Below, piece after piece: positions 14,733 through 23,351 of a DNA stretch of 40,407 bases (its first letter is position 1; each line of letters begins with the position of its first letter). Under the pieces are notes generated by a model. It was given only the letters and a program-made list of their open reading frames with translations, had not been told where the DNA came from and searched no databases. The position numbers and the translations under genes were made by a program. This DNA is from Chitinophagaceae bacterium (GTDB lineage Bacteria > Bacteroidota > Bacteroidia > Chitinophagales > Chitinophagaceae). Location: NCBI GenBank assembly GCA_947455215.1, contig CANGNA010000037.1, positions 1-40,407 on the forward strand. The letters run 5' to 3'.

Positions 14733-15884
14733 TCAAGCACGTTTCAACTTACCCTTTACCATATCGGCAAAAGTGGTTAGCAGGAAATCTGTGGAGGCGT
14801 TCAGTAAGGTCTTATCGTAGCGGGGTATGTAGCGCCAGCGCTGGCTCCAGTTGACCGTCCATTTCAGTAGTCCTTTTACATCTTTGTGCACCAGGCACCT
14901 GTAAATGTCCTTTTTATACAGGGCTATTACCTTGCGCTTGTTGGGCAGTGTGCTATCGGGACGAACGGGCTGCAGAGTGCCCGCTGCTATTTGTGCTATT
15001 GCCTTAGCAAAATCGTTGCCGGTATACTGGCCATAGAACATCCATGAGTTGGGGCGCATGTCTACCTCAATAAGGTAGTGTTTGTTATCGCGCTCATTGA
15101 GCATGAATACCACATTGCCAAAACCGCTAAGGCCAAGTGTTTTACCGATATGAGACAACTCTGCCTCCATGGCTGGGTTGTTATAGTATATGCGGCTTGT
15201 AGACACACCGAACTGGCCAAAGCAATCGAGCCGCTCGGAGTAGCTGTATACCATCAATTGCCCTTTGTGGAACAATACTTCGGTGTTGATCTCTGGCCCT
15301 TTTATATACTGCTGGAATACGAGGTTGCGACGGTTTTGTATGCTATTGATGGTTTGTCCCAGCTCGCTCTCATTGTGGCAGATATACACCCCATAACCGC
15401 CCTCGCTCATATCCTCTTTCACCATCATAGGGAAAGGTACAGCAGTGGCGATATCAGCTATGGACATACCATCGGAGTAAACGGCATAGCCCGGCGTAGT
15501 GATGTTGTACCGGGAGCATAGTTGCGACAGACCCGACTTGGTGCCCAAAATGGAGCGATGATCGATATTGACAAGCGGCATAAAGCGATAGAAAGTTGCT
15601 TCATCGGTTATGCGTTCATTCAGCATGCGGATAACGATATCATCGCCGGGAATGATCCAGTCGTATGCATCGGGCGCCGCAGCTACCATGGCCATCAGTT
15701 CATCAACAAATATATCGGGATCAGCAGCGGCGGGAATATGCCTTTTGTAGAATGAGTTTTTAAGTACCCATGAGCCGGGTTCGGCGTAGATATCGACTTC
15801 GAAACCGCCTTGCGAAAGCAAAACCGGTAACTCCATGAGCGAATCCCAGTTTTTAAGGGAAATAAGCAATGCTTTTGGGACCAA
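14733..15884 (-). CDS. ATP-grasp domain carboxylate-amine ligase-like protein
   Basis: A 383-residue cytoplasmic protein of ATP-grasp type. The N-terminal ~110 residues look like a pre-ATP-grasp domain (KALLISLKNWDS, DWIIPGDDIVIRML). The ATP-binding part has PFPMMVKEDMSEGGYGVYIC, where the lysine and the glycine-rich loop hold the phosphates, then VFQQYIKGPEINTEVLF and the metal-site strand YLIEVDMRPNSW. These enzymes join a carboxylate to an amine or similar group through an acyl-phosphate; the substrate here cannot be told. The last ~70 residues are basic and may bind membrane or a partner. It is monocistronic. Confidence 0.82.
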   Translation of the reverse strand: MVPKALLISLKNWDSLMELPVLLSQGGFEVDIYAEPGSWVLKNSFYKRHIPAAADPDIFVDELMAMVAAAPDAYDWIIPGDDIVIRMLNERITDEATFYRFMPLVNIDHRSILGTKSGLSQLCSRYNITTPGYAVYSDGMSIADIATAVPFPMMVKEDMSEGGYGVYICHNESELGQTINSIQNRRNLVFQQYIKGPEINTEVLFHKGQLMVYSYSERLDCFGQFGVSTSRIYYNNPAMEAELSHIGKTLGLSGFGNVVFMLNERDNKHYLIEVDMRPNSWMFYGQYTGNDFAKAIAQIAAGTLQPVRPDSTLPNKRKVIALYKKDIYRCLVHKDVKGLLKWTVNWSQRWRYIPRYDKTLLNASTDFLLTTFADMVKGKLKRA

Positions 15885-16046
15885 TATATTTAGTTTATTG
15901 ACAGGCAGTAACAGATACTAAATACCGACAAACATAGACCCATCCGCATTAATTTTCAGCAACTAATGAAAAATAAATATTTACATACATTGAAATAATG
16001 CACTATAAATAAAAGATCTTAATTGGCAGTTGGTAATTTACAGTGG

Positions 16047-16463
16047 CTAAATAGCCTCCAGAATGACACTATCACAATTAGCACGGATCACCCGATCGCT
16101 ACGGAATCTGAAAATGATATCGTCGCCTGCATCAGGCAATTCTTTGGCGAGTAACCAGTAATCCTCTTCTCTATCATCAGGATAATAGAAAGTGACACTC
16201 ATCAAACATTGATCCTCATCACCTGGCAATTCGGGATCGGGCGGCAATAGCCTGAGATAATTGATGCCTTTAAGCGTGAATGAAAGTGCGGCAAACTCGC
16301 CCGCAGGCACCCAGCTACCTGAAGACTTTACGAAAGAGATCGTCAATTGATTCAATGGCTCGTTGTGCTGATAGCCTGTGAAATCGAAATTGTTGTGCAG
16401 ATCGATGATGCGACCGTCTATCTCGATGTCTAAGTAGTTGCGGATCTTAAAATTGCATTTCAT
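16047..16463 (-). CDS. Hypothetical protein, probably beta-rich
   Basis: A 138-residue soluble protein with no signal peptide. Alternating hydrophobic patterns (LDIEIDGRIIDL, LNQLTISFVKS, CLMSVTFYYPD, DIIFRFRSDRVI) suggest a beta-sandwich. It is acidic and rich in DPELPGDED-like turns. I do not recognise a family. It is divergent from the CRP-like regulator gene, with only 80 bp between the starts. Confidence 0.6.
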   Translation of the reverse strand: MKCNFKIRNYLDIEIDGRIIDLHNNFDFTGYQHNEPLNQLTISFVKSSGSWVPAGEFAALSFTLKGINYLRLLPPDPELPGDEDQCLMSVTFYYPDDREEDYWLLAKELPDAGDDIIFRFRSDRVIRANCDSVILEAI

Positions 16464-16543
16464 AAAGGTTGCAGATAATGGAGTAAAATAACGAAAACAC
16501 GGAGAGATTACAGCAGATAGAATTTGCAGTACCTTTATAAACC

Positions 16544-17119
16544 ATGACCAAGGTTATACCACCACCGTTATTGAAAACCGTTAGCACAATAGTACCTGAT
16601 GCCCAAACGTTGTGTGCTGCATTGATGCAAATAGCAACGCAGACAGAAGCGAAAAAAGGTGCTGTTATATTGCAGGAGGGAAAGATATGCCGACACATTT
16701 ACTTTGTGGCCAGTGGCTGCCTGAGGACCTACACGCTGAACAATGGAACTGAAGTAAATACTGACTTTACATTTGAAGGCGGCTTTGCCACCAACCTGCG
16801 CAGCCTGCGTACTGCGGGCGCTTCGGATACGACTATTGAGGCATACGAACCATCGGTACTGTACCGGTTTGAAAGTAATGCTATGCTGGAGCTGTACACC
16901 ACTATACCCGGCGCAGAGACCTTTGGCAGAACGGTTACAGAACAAGTGCTGATGCGACAGGAAGCGCATGCCAATATGTTTCGCCTGTTAACCGGAAAGG
17001 AACGCTACCAATACCTGCTGACCACACAACCGGAGATATTGCAACGAATAAGTCTTTCCCAAATCGCATCGTACCTGGGTATTGCCAGGGAAACACTGAG
17101 CAGGATCCGCAAACCATAA
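16544..17119 (+). CDS. Crp/Fnr family transcriptional regulator
   Basis: A 191-residue regulator of the length usual for Bacteroidota Crp/Fnr proteins. Residues ~25-120 form a cyclic-nucleotide-binding-type beta barrel (KKGAVILQEGKICRHIYFVASGCLR is typical), followed by the dimerisation helix and a C-terminal winged helix ending almost at the recognition helix, SLSQIASYLGIARETLSRIR. The R182-E183-x-x-x-R187 triad matches the DNA-contact residues of E. coli CRP (R180, E181, R185). The ligand pocket lacks an obvious cAMP-binding arginine-serine pair, so the effector is unknown. An exact CRP-type site lies 15 bp after its stop. Confidence 0.88.
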   Translation: MTKVIPPPLLKTVSTIVPDAQTLCAALMQIATQTEAKKGAVILQEGKICRHIYFVASGCLRTYTLNNGTEVNTDFTFEGGFATNLRSLRTAGASDTTIEAYEPSVLYRFESNAMLELYTTIPGAETFGRTVTEQVLMRQEAHANMFRLLTGKERYQYLLTTQPEILQRISLSQIASYLGIARETLSRIRKP

Positions 17120-17133
17120 AGCCGCTTGGATTT

Positions 17134-17149
17134 TGTGACATTTATCACA
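17134..17149. promoter_or_regulatory. CRP-type operator TGTGA-N6-TCACA
   Basis: The 16-mer TGTGACATTTATCACA is an exact match to the half-site pair of the CRP consensus. It lies between the CRP-like regulator gene and the ester-cyclase gene, 45 bp upstream of the latter's start, with a possible -7 element (GACATTTG) near 17170-17177. That spacing suits activation or steric repression of the downstream gene. Confidence 0.7.
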
Positions 17150-17193
17150 GGATGAGGCGCAGCAGGCTGATGACATTTGCAACATAAATAACA

Positions 17194-17601
17194 ATGCAAA
17201 TGATCACAAAAAACAAACAACTGGTTGCCGACTTTATCGAAACGATATGGAACCAAAAGCAGTATGAGGAACTGTGCCGATTTTTACACAGCAATTTTGA
17301 AGACCACTCTTTACCACCGAGCATGCCTAGCGGTGCCGATGGCTTAAAGCTATGGATAAACGGGCTGGGTAACTCGTTTGAGCACACTACGAGGATAGAC
17401 GAGGTAATAGCAGAAGATGACAAGGTAGCCATCCGTGTGACGATGATGCTGAAGCATACCGGCGCATGGCGTGGCATAGCAGCCACCGGGCGAACATTTG
17501 GAACTGGGGGCTTCAGGATATTCCGTATAAAGGATGGTAAGATAATTGAGCACAGGGGACTGGTGGACCCCACCACGATTGAAAATGCCATTAAAGCGTG
17601 A
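17194..17601 (+). CDS. Ester cyclase / SnoaL-like protein
   Basis: A 135-residue protein with a SnoaL-like (NTF2-fold) pattern: an N-terminal helix (NKQLVADFIETIWNQKQYEEL), HSNFEDHSLP, GLKLWINGL, then strands KVAIRVTMMLKHTGAW, GGFRIFRIKDGKIIEHRG and the tail LVDPTTIENAI. Such proteins act as polyketide or ester cyclases or small-molecule binders; the actual substrate is unknown. ATG 17194 and ATG 17200 are both possible starts. The CRP-type operator upstream and the adjacent CRP-like gene suggest direct control. A terminator follows. Confidence 0.85.
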   Translation: MQMITKNKQLVADFIETIWNQKQYEELCRFLHSNFEDHSLPPSMPSGADGLKLWINGLGNSFEHTTRIDEVIAEDDKVAIRVTMMLKHTGAWRGIAATGRTFGTGGFRIFRIKDGKIIEHRGLVDPTTIENAIKA

Positions 17602-17623
17602 TCTCAGATTTCCCGGGAATAAT

Positions 17624-17652
17624 AAAGGCAGCACGCAAGGTGCTGCCTTTTG
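17624..17652 (+). terminator. Rho-independent terminator after ester-cyclase gene
   Basis: AAAGGCAGCAC pairs with GTGCTGCCTTT around GCAAG, then TTGTTG. It can also serve the convergent small gene at 17678 on the other strand, because the complementary strand also ends in T. Confidence 0.85.
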
Positions 17653-17677
17653 TTGTTTGAGCCCGTGCTACCGGCTG

Positions 17678-17866
17678 CTATTTTGTAGTTTCTGTGTTCT
17701 TAGACCGGGCTTCGATAATGAGCTCGCCGATGTAGCCGACGCCCATACCGATAAGCGTACCGGCACCTGTTTGGTCGAATATGCTACCGATACCCATACC
17801 GATGAACATTGCGCCCATGAATACCGCCCAGCCCAATATTTCCTTTCGTTCTTTAACCTGTTCCAT
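17678..17866 (-). CDS. Small two-helix membrane protein
   Basis: A 62-residue protein starting at ATG 17866 (MEQVKERKEILG). Two glycine-rich transmembrane segments (about residues 10-26 and 30-48, with GMGIGSIF and GTLIGMGVGYIG) form a hairpin, and the tail is charged. The GxxxG spacing suggests tight helix packing, perhaps self-association. No known family is recognised. The frame could extend to 17908 with an unlikely polar leader. Confidence 0.6.
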   Translation of the reverse strand: MEQVKERKEILGWAVFMGAMFIGMGIGSIFDQTGAGTLIGMGVGYIGELIIEARSKNTETTK

Positions 17867-18061
17867 AATTGTATTTTTTGATGGTGAGTAATTGTTTTTA
17901 CAAGGCAAACATACCTACCTGTGCAACATGTAGAAAGTTGATAACGGGGAAATGGTATATATCGCGGGGAAATGAACAGACGGTGGAGTGAATGGATGAC
18001 TGGTGTGAGGTGAGGGAAGAAGAAGAGCATCGCCAATACTATCCGGCAACCCTAAATCTAA

Positions 18062-18394
18062 CTAAGAGGGCACATTGCGTGGCGTATACGTGCTATAAAA
18101 AGCACCTGTTCCTTTTGCGTCTAAGCGGCCGATGATAACCGGTACTGAGCTATTGGACAATTCGACATCCGGACGTAAGTGCACATGTTCCCGCGCACCT
18201 ACAGGAAGGTCGGGTATACTGTCCTGGTCGGCATCTGCCAGTTGCAATAACAGATCGGCCAACGACCTGAGCCCTTGCGGGTCGCCGTGGATCAATACTT
18301 CATGCCATGTTTCTTCAACATCATCCAACTCGTCTTGTTGCTGACTGACAAATATGTCCAAATGCCCGGCTATGGTTGTTTTAAAATTGATCAT
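18062..18394 (-). CDS. Hypothetical protein, possibly Imm32-like immunity protein
   Basis: A 110-residue acidic protein. I prefer ATG 18394 (MINFKTTIAGHLD) over an in-frame ATG at 18505 inside the next gene. The centre has VLIHGDPQGLRSLADLLLQLAD and the C-terminal half HVHLRPDVELSNSSVPVII, which recall Imm32-type immunity proteins (small alpha+beta proteins with conserved histidines), but the match is from memory and weak. It is the last gene of an operon with a membrane protein (25-bp gap) and a peptidoglycan amidase (35-bp gap upstream of that), so an immunity role is at least compatible with context. Confidence 0.5.
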   Translation of the reverse strand: MINFKTTIAGHLDIFVSQQQDELDDVEETWHEVLIHGDPQGLRSLADLLLQLADADQDSIPDLPVGAREHVHLRPDVELSNSSVPVIIGRLDAKGTGAFYSTYTPRNVPS

Positions 18395-18419
18395 AGTATA
18401 TAACTGAGGTTGGAAATAG

Positions 18420-18833
18420 CTATTTCCTGTACTCTGCAAAATACTGCACAAAGAGCAGCAGCGGTATAGAAAAAGGTAAACAAAAGGAAAACCAAAATCC
18501 AACATTAAATAGTCTTATCCGGAAAATATCGTGCCCGTCTTTATTGTATAACCGATCGGCAAGGTAGCCCAGTGAGTAAAGGATATTGGCTATTCCCATC
18601 ATTATAAGATAACCAATACCCTGAATGAAAGTGGTGAGCCCGGACACTTCAAAGTCTTTATCGTAAGGCGCAATGAGATATTGCCCAATAGTTGCATAAG
18701 CAATGAATGCCAACACACCGGCCAGCACCAAACCAATGTTATACTTCAAGCGTTTTGTGCGCCACCACAACCTGGCCGATGAACGTGGGGAGCCTTTATC
18801 AATACCTAAATCAGGCTGTGTAGGGGGTATCAT
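18420..18833 (-). CDS. Four-helix membrane protein, unknown function
   Basis: A 137-residue protein: a polar N-terminus with RSSARLWWRTKRLK, then hydrophobic helices near residues 32-50, 66-88 and 112-132 (LVLAGVLAFIAYATIG, FIQGIGYLIMMGIANILYSLGYL, GFWFSFCLPFSIPLLLFVQYF). No family is recognised. It sits between the amidase gene (35 bp upstream) and the small Imm32-like gene (25 bp downstream), all on the minus strand, so the three are probably one transcript. Confidence 0.6.
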   Translation of the reverse strand: MIPPTQPDLGIDKGSPRSSARLWWRTKRLKYNIGLVLAGVLAFIAYATIGQYLIAPYDKDFEVSGLTTFIQGIGYLIMMGIANILYSLGYLADRLYNKDGHDIFRIRLFNVGFWFSFCLPFSIPLLLFVQYFAEYRK

Positions 18834-18868
18834 AAGTACGTGTTCTTTTTTTTAAATAATAGATAGCA

Positions 18869-19684
18869 TCAGCTTTTGTTCATCAGATCGTATATAGCAC
18901 TTAGATCGCGTGGTGACAGCTGACGGGCGGTATCCTGCATATAGTGTCGCTTAAAGGCTTTTATAGCGGCGGTGGAGTCGTGTACATCGTAACCAATAAG
19001 GCGCAAAGCCAGTAAGTAATTAAAGCCTTCCGGAGCGCTACGCAGGGTATCGCTGTACCACAGGCCAAAGCCATTTTCTGCCAGGGTCTTCCAAGGGAAA
19101 GCTATGCCTGGGTCTGTTTTGCGGGCGGGAGCAAAGTCGGCATGGCCTATGAAGTTGGCAGTGGGTATGTTATATGCCTGCTTCAATTGCCGCAACAGTA
19201 CCAGCAGGCTGGCCACCTGTGCATCGGCAAAGGGTTCGGTGCCATTGTTGTCCAGCTCTATACCTATGGAGCAGGAATTCATATCGGTGATACTCCCCCA
19301 CTTGCCGGCACCTGCATGATGGGCGCGCAGATAATCGTTGAGTATGTGATATACGGTGCCATTGCGGGCAATGATATAGTGTGCGCTCACCTCTGTACGC
19401 GGCAGTGTGAATGTTTTAAGCGTTTGCTCTGTTGTTTGCTGTGCCGTATGATGTATGACCACGAAGTTGGGCTTTCGCATAGTGAAGTTGGTAGTGCCTA
19501 CAAAATACGGTGCTGCCGTAAGTGTATCGTTGGCCGTGATGCCGGGGTTTTGTTTCAGCCGTGCGGCATACTCACCGGCCTGCTGCCTGTATATCTTGTT
19601 GGTAGCATAATAAGGCGGCCTGTTGCAAGTGATGATAGTGGCGCACGTGAGCGCGATAATACATATGTACAGTAAATAACGCAT
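18869..19684 (-). CDS. N-acetylmuramoyl-L-alanine amidase (Amidase_2), envelope-anchored
   Basis: A 271-residue protein from the preferred start ATG 19684 (MRYLLYICIIALTCATIITC). The N-terminus is a signal peptide with a cysteine at residue 20 that may be a non-standard lipobox. The catalytic part shows VVIHHTAQQT (first zinc histidine), HYIIARNGTVYHIL, AHHAGAGKWG, SIGIELDNNG, and NFIGHADFAPARKTDPG with the second zinc histidine and the zinc-binding Asp/Lys region, the layout of the AmpD/PGRP amidase family. It should cleave the bond between MurNAc and L-Ala in peptidoglycan. It starts a three-gene operon. Confidence 0.88.
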   Translation of the reverse strand: MRYLLYICIIALTCATIITCNRPPYYATNKIYRQQAGEYAARLKQNPGITANDTLTAAPYFVGTTNFTMRKPNFVVIHHTAQQTTEQTLKTFTLPRTEVSAHYIIARNGTVYHILNDYLRAHHAGAGKWGSITDMNSCSIGIELDNNGTEPFADAQVASLLVLLRQLKQAYNIPTANFIGHADFAPARKTDPGIAFPWKTLAENGFGLWYSDTLRSAPEGFNYLLALRLIGYDVHDSTAAIKAFKRHYMQDTARQLSPRDLSAIYDLMNKS

Positions 19685-19790
19685 GGAGCAATGTAATGTA
19701 GCAGACAATGAAAATACGTATTAAAGGCCGCAAAAAATACGCGAGAGATACTTTTAACACCTATCTAAACAATCATTTGCAACACGTGCC

Positions 19791-21863
19791 CTATTGTTTG
19801 ATGACCTTTATCAAAATGGGCGGCTGGTTCACTTGCTGCACGCTTACCAGGTATAACCCACTACTCCACCGCGTACAATCGATATTTATGTCTGTAGCAT
19901 TGGCAGGCACTTGTTGCACATATACCAGCTGCCCTATCTGCGAGTATACCTTTATGGAAGTAGCCTTAACGCCATTGCAGCTAACAGTAAAGCTATTAGT
20001 GGCAGGATTGGGCGAGCAGGCGACGCCTCCGGACACTTGGGTCTTAATGATGCTTATAGAGGTTGTAGTGTCGGGGTTGTAGGGCACATAGCAGTGGCCG
20101 GGCAGGTTAGCGTCCATCCAAACCAAACGGCGCTGAATGATCGCCTTCATGGTATCTATCTCTTCCTGGTAAGATGTGGCGAAAGGGGGAGCTTCGGGCG
20201 TGCCTACATTGATGCCTAATATAGCCCACCGGGAGAAGTGACGCGCCTGTGCCTGGTTGAGCAGCAGCGCCATAGAATCGATATAGTGATCGATAGAATC
20301 GTTGCTGAAGGCGTGCTGGCGGAAATATTCCCAATGGCATCTTACCTCGTTCTGGAAAACGGTATCGGTCATCATTATCTTCCACCAGGGCAGGAACAAT
20401 ACATCGCCTGTGCATGGTTCAGCGGTATACATCCAACCTGAAACGTCTGTTGGTGTCCAGGGCATGCGTTTCAGCGACCAGTCGAAGTCCCATATAGGCC
20501 CTGCATGCAGTGTGGGGTCGTGGCTGTCCCTGGTCTTGTGGAAGAACATACTTTTCTTGAAGCCATCGTTGTTCCACGACATCTCGTTACAGAGGAAATA
20601 ATCTACAAATGATGATGAATTGATCTTTGGCCGGTAGCCCCAAACGGGATCGATAGGCAGGGGACCGTAGAGGCGATTCTCCAGCGTGTCTACCACGTGC
20701 TGGATATAGCTGGCCTGTTGTGGCCGGATGGAATCGCCCGACGGATAACTGTACTTAAATTCGTAAAAACGCGTATTACAAGAATCAGGAGCGTAGTGGG
20801 TGGTCCATCCCGGGTAAGGGAAGTTATGCTCGAAGATATAGCCACCTGTCAACTGATCGCCGGTGGTGTCTTGCACCCGCAGTTTAGATATATTCACCCG
20901 ATTAGCATCGCGCTTTATCTTTTCCATAAAAATATAGACACCCATATACTCACCGTTCAGCATTACCTCGCAATGGCGGGTGCGCGTGGCATAGTGGCCC
21001 ATGCTGTTGAACAGCCGGAACATAAGCGTATTGCGGATAAAAGATTTATCGTTGTAACCGGAGAGTAATATCCAATCGTGCTCTGAAGGCATACCGAAGA
21101 ATACCACATTAGAATCGGTGGTACTATCGGCCTGGTATGTGGTGAGCACGTATGACTTTTGAGGGTACGAGGCCGAAGAAGCGCCCCTGATGGAGATATC
21201 GATAGTGCCATCATATACATTACCGGGGTCAGTAGAATGATTGAGCATACCGGTGCCATTGTCTATCACCTTCATGTTGGCAAATATGCGCGGGCCATCG
21301 AGGATGGTTTGCCCATGGGTGTTGAGCATGACCAGCGGCAGATCTGTGCTCATGGCAAACGGAGTGGGTGCATTGCTACCAAAAGTCAGCTGCCAGTCGA
21401 CGACGATGCCTGTGTCGGAAGCAGCATCGTCTTGTACGAACAGCCGCCAGGTGCCATTGCCGTTTTGCCCATTGTTAATATTACCCAGGCAACCTTCGGG
21501 CAAGAATGTGCCAGTGAAGGGCGGTGTGCCGCTGCCAATGCCGGGTGACGTGCTGACAGAATCGAAGCAGGTAGCTGTAAAATTATCACCCCCACCACCT
21601 ATGTTGGTGAACAGTGATACTACAGTGCCATCGGGCGCTATCAGCTTAGCTTCCAGGTCGCCATCGTAGGTATGATTGATATTAATGCATACCCGCACCA
21701 AGCCAAAAGCATGGGTAAGCGTAGTAGACGACAACCCTGTTACCGGCAGATCAAAATAGCCCCCGGGGGCCGCATCGGGAACGGAGCCACCCGTGCCTGA
21801 AAAAGTTTGCCCCTGCACCTGCAACGACAGAAGTAGTATAATGGCTAAGAAATATCTTATCAT
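19791..21863 (-). CDS. Secreted CotH-kinase protein with P-domain and T9SS signal
   Basis: A 690-residue exported protein: signal peptide (1-19, ending VQGQ), a proprotein-convertase-type P-domain (about 25-165; VCININHTYDGDLEAKLIAPDGT, WRLFVQDDAASDTG), a CotH domain (about 180-600; GASSASYPQKSYVL, WILLSGYNDKSFIRN, GEYMGVYIFMEKIKRD, GPIWDFDWSLKRMPW) and a C-terminal type A T9SS domain (about 615-690; CSPNPATNSFTV, GLYLVSVQQ). CotH proteins are atypical secreted kinases; the metal-binding DFD motif is present. P-domains usually precede or follow protease domains, so this pairing suggests a surface or secreted phosphorylating enzyme. It is monocistronic. Confidence 0.9.
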   Translation of the reverse strand: MIRYFLAIILLLSLQVQGQTFSGTGGSVPDAAPGGYFDLPVTGLSSTTLTHAFGLVRVCININHTYDGDLEAKLIAPDGTVVSLFTNIGGGGDNFTATCFDSVSTSPGIGSGTPPFTGTFLPEGCLGNINNGQNGNGTWRLFVQDDAASDTGIVVDWQLTFGSNAPTPFAMSTDLPLVMLNTHGQTILDGPRIFANMKVIDNGTGMLNHSTDPGNVYDGTIDISIRGASSASYPQKSYVLTTYQADSTTDSNVVFFGMPSEHDWILLSGYNDKSFIRNTLMFRLFNSMGHYATRTRHCEVMLNGEYMGVYIFMEKIKRDANRVNISKLRVQDTTGDQLTGGYIFEHNFPYPGWTTHYAPDSCNTRFYEFKYSYPSGDSIRPQQASYIQHVVDTLENRLYGPLPIDPVWGYRPKINSSSFVDYFLCNEMSWNNDGFKKSMFFHKTRDSHDPTLHAGPIWDFDWSLKRMPWTPTDVSGWMYTAEPCTGDVLFLPWWKIMMTDTVFQNEVRCHWEYFRQHAFSNDSIDHYIDSMALLLNQAQARHFSRWAILGINVGTPEAPPFATSYQEEIDTMKAIIQRRLVWMDANLPGHCYVPYNPDTTTSISIIKTQVSGGVACSPNPATNSFTVSCNGVKATSIKVYSQIGQLVYVQQVPANATDINIDCTRWSSGLYLVSVQQVNQPPILIKVIKQ

Positions 21864-22144
21864 AATTTGGCATATTGTGGCGATGCAGGCAACCTATCAA
21901 ATAACGAAATATTATCCGTTTGTTGCTAAGATATTAAATATTTGTAAGTTTAAATAGAAAACCCCGTTGTTAATGTATTGAATGGTATGGCCTATTCTGC
22001 CACAAAACAAACCGCCATCACTTTTAAATCTTGTTAATTTAAACATAATAATATAGTATTGTAGAATGATATTCGATTCAATGATCGCGAAATAAGCAAT
22101 ACTTACTTGCAACAATATTTTAATAATCAAATAAAAACACGAGT

Positions 22145-22462
22145 ATGAAATTTATGATCTGTGCATCTTATTCTAAAGAAGGTGCTGATGCTGTACTAAA
22201 GTCGGGAAGCGCGACAGACCGCAAAAAGGTAACCGCGACTATGATAAAGGGCCTGGGTGGTAAGATGGAATCATACTATTATGTTTCTCATTGCGATGCC
22301 TACGTAATATGCGATCTGCCAAATGCAGCAGCGGCAGCGGCAATAGCGCTGAAGATCAAAGCAAGCGGTATGGGCTCGGTAACTACAACGTTGCTTCTCG
22401 ATGCTAAGGAAGTGGACGATGCCATTGCATTAGAGGTTAAATATGGCCAACCCGGTAAATAG
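22145..22462 (+). CDS. GYD-domain protein
   Basis: A 105-residue protein with the GYD-family pattern: KFMICASYSKEGADAVLKSG at the start, KMESYYYVSHCDAYVICDLP in the middle (where the family name motif gives YYxxGxYD) and a helix AAAAAIALKIKASG. The family is a ferredoxin-like dimeric fold of unknown biochemical role. A strong hairpin follows the gene. Confidence 0.85.
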   Translation: MKFMICASYSKEGADAVLKSGSATDRKKVTATMIKGLGGKMESYYYVSHCDAYVICDLPNAAAAAAIALKIKASGMGSVTTTLLLDAKEVDDAIALEVKYGQPGK

Positions 22463-22514
22463 GCGCGCGGAGTTCATAGCGTCCGAAAAAGGTATTTATA
22501 ACATTAATAAATTG

Positions 22515-22546
22515 GAGCAAATAAGCCTGCATTGGCTTATTTGCTC
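22515..22546. terminator. Bidirectional hairpin between GYD and methyltransferase genes
   Basis: The 13-bp perfect stem GAGCAAATAAGCC / GGCTTATTTGCTC has a 6-base loop. It lies between the convergent genes ending at 22462 and 22558. The T tract is weak on both strands, so the hairpin itself is the stronger signal. Confidence 0.7.
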
Positions 22547-22557
22547 TTATTCAGGGA

Positions 22558-23229
22558 TCAGACCGTGTACTTTATAAACCAAAAACACTCCCCGATATAA
22601 ATATCGTCTTCTGTAAGGGAGGGGCTGTAGTTTTTAAATATCTGAAACAGCTCGTGCCTGGTGAAATAGTTTTTAAGAACTTCCCGGCTTGTACCATCTT
22701 TAAGCGTTCTTAATTTATATGTATTCTCGTCGCCGGGCTTTACAATCAAGTCTCCGCCCACGCCTGGTACATTCATGTTGTCGGCAATAAAAACACACGA
22801 CCCTGGCTGGAGTTTGTTATGAAAGCCACTTAGGAACTCGTGGATACGGCTTTTAGGAATATGAGAAAACCAGAAGTTGGCCAAGCCGCCGGTGAATGTT
22901 CCGGCTGCAAATGGTAGATCATAGGCATCAGCTGTTTCCAGATAAACAGGACAAATGAAGTTCTTATGCTTTGCTATGTCGAGGACTTCCTGGTTAAAGT
23001 CTGTAGCCGTAATTCCGGAGGCTGTTTCGGAAAGAAATTGTGTCCAATAACCTGTGCCGCAGGCTACTTCGAGGACATCTGCGCCCTTGAGTGCTTCCTT
23101 CAAGGCGGACCGGATCTTTAGTTGCTCTGCTTGTCTCTGCGCATCATCGCGGTAATATATATCCTCATACTCTTTTGCCCGACGGGCATAATACTCCTCC
23201 AAAGTGGCGTGGCCTTTATCCGTGTGCAT
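22558..23229 (-). CDS. Class I SAM-dependent methyltransferase
   Basis: A 223-residue protein with the Rossmann-fold methyltransferase motifs: motif I VLEVACGTGYWTQ (near residue 50), an acidic motif II region around SGITATDFNQEVLD, and motif IV-like GGLANFWFSHIPKS. It ends ECFWFIKYTV. The substrate is unknown. The start at ATG 23229 (MHTDKGHATLEEYYARRAKEYED) suits the family's helical N-terminus. Confidence 0.85.
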   Translation of the reverse strand: MHTDKGHATLEEYYARRAKEYEDIYYRDDAQRQAEQLKIRSALKEALKGADVLEVACGTGYWTQFLSETASGITATDFNQEVLDIAKHKNFICPVYLETADAYDLPFAAGTFTGGLANFWFSHIPKSRIHEFLSGFHNKLQPGSCVFIADNMNVPGVGGDLIVKPGDENTYKLRTLKDGTSREVLKNYFTRHELFQIFKNYSPSLTEDDIYIGECFWFIKYTV

Positions 23230-23351
23230 GAATAATTATTATCGTGAAGCTAGTTATTTTTAGGATCAGCCAGAAAGATAAAAGGGAAATATGTAGTGAT
23301 GGTGGATGACTGAAAATGATATGATAACGTGCGGGCAGCTGTGCCGGAGTG

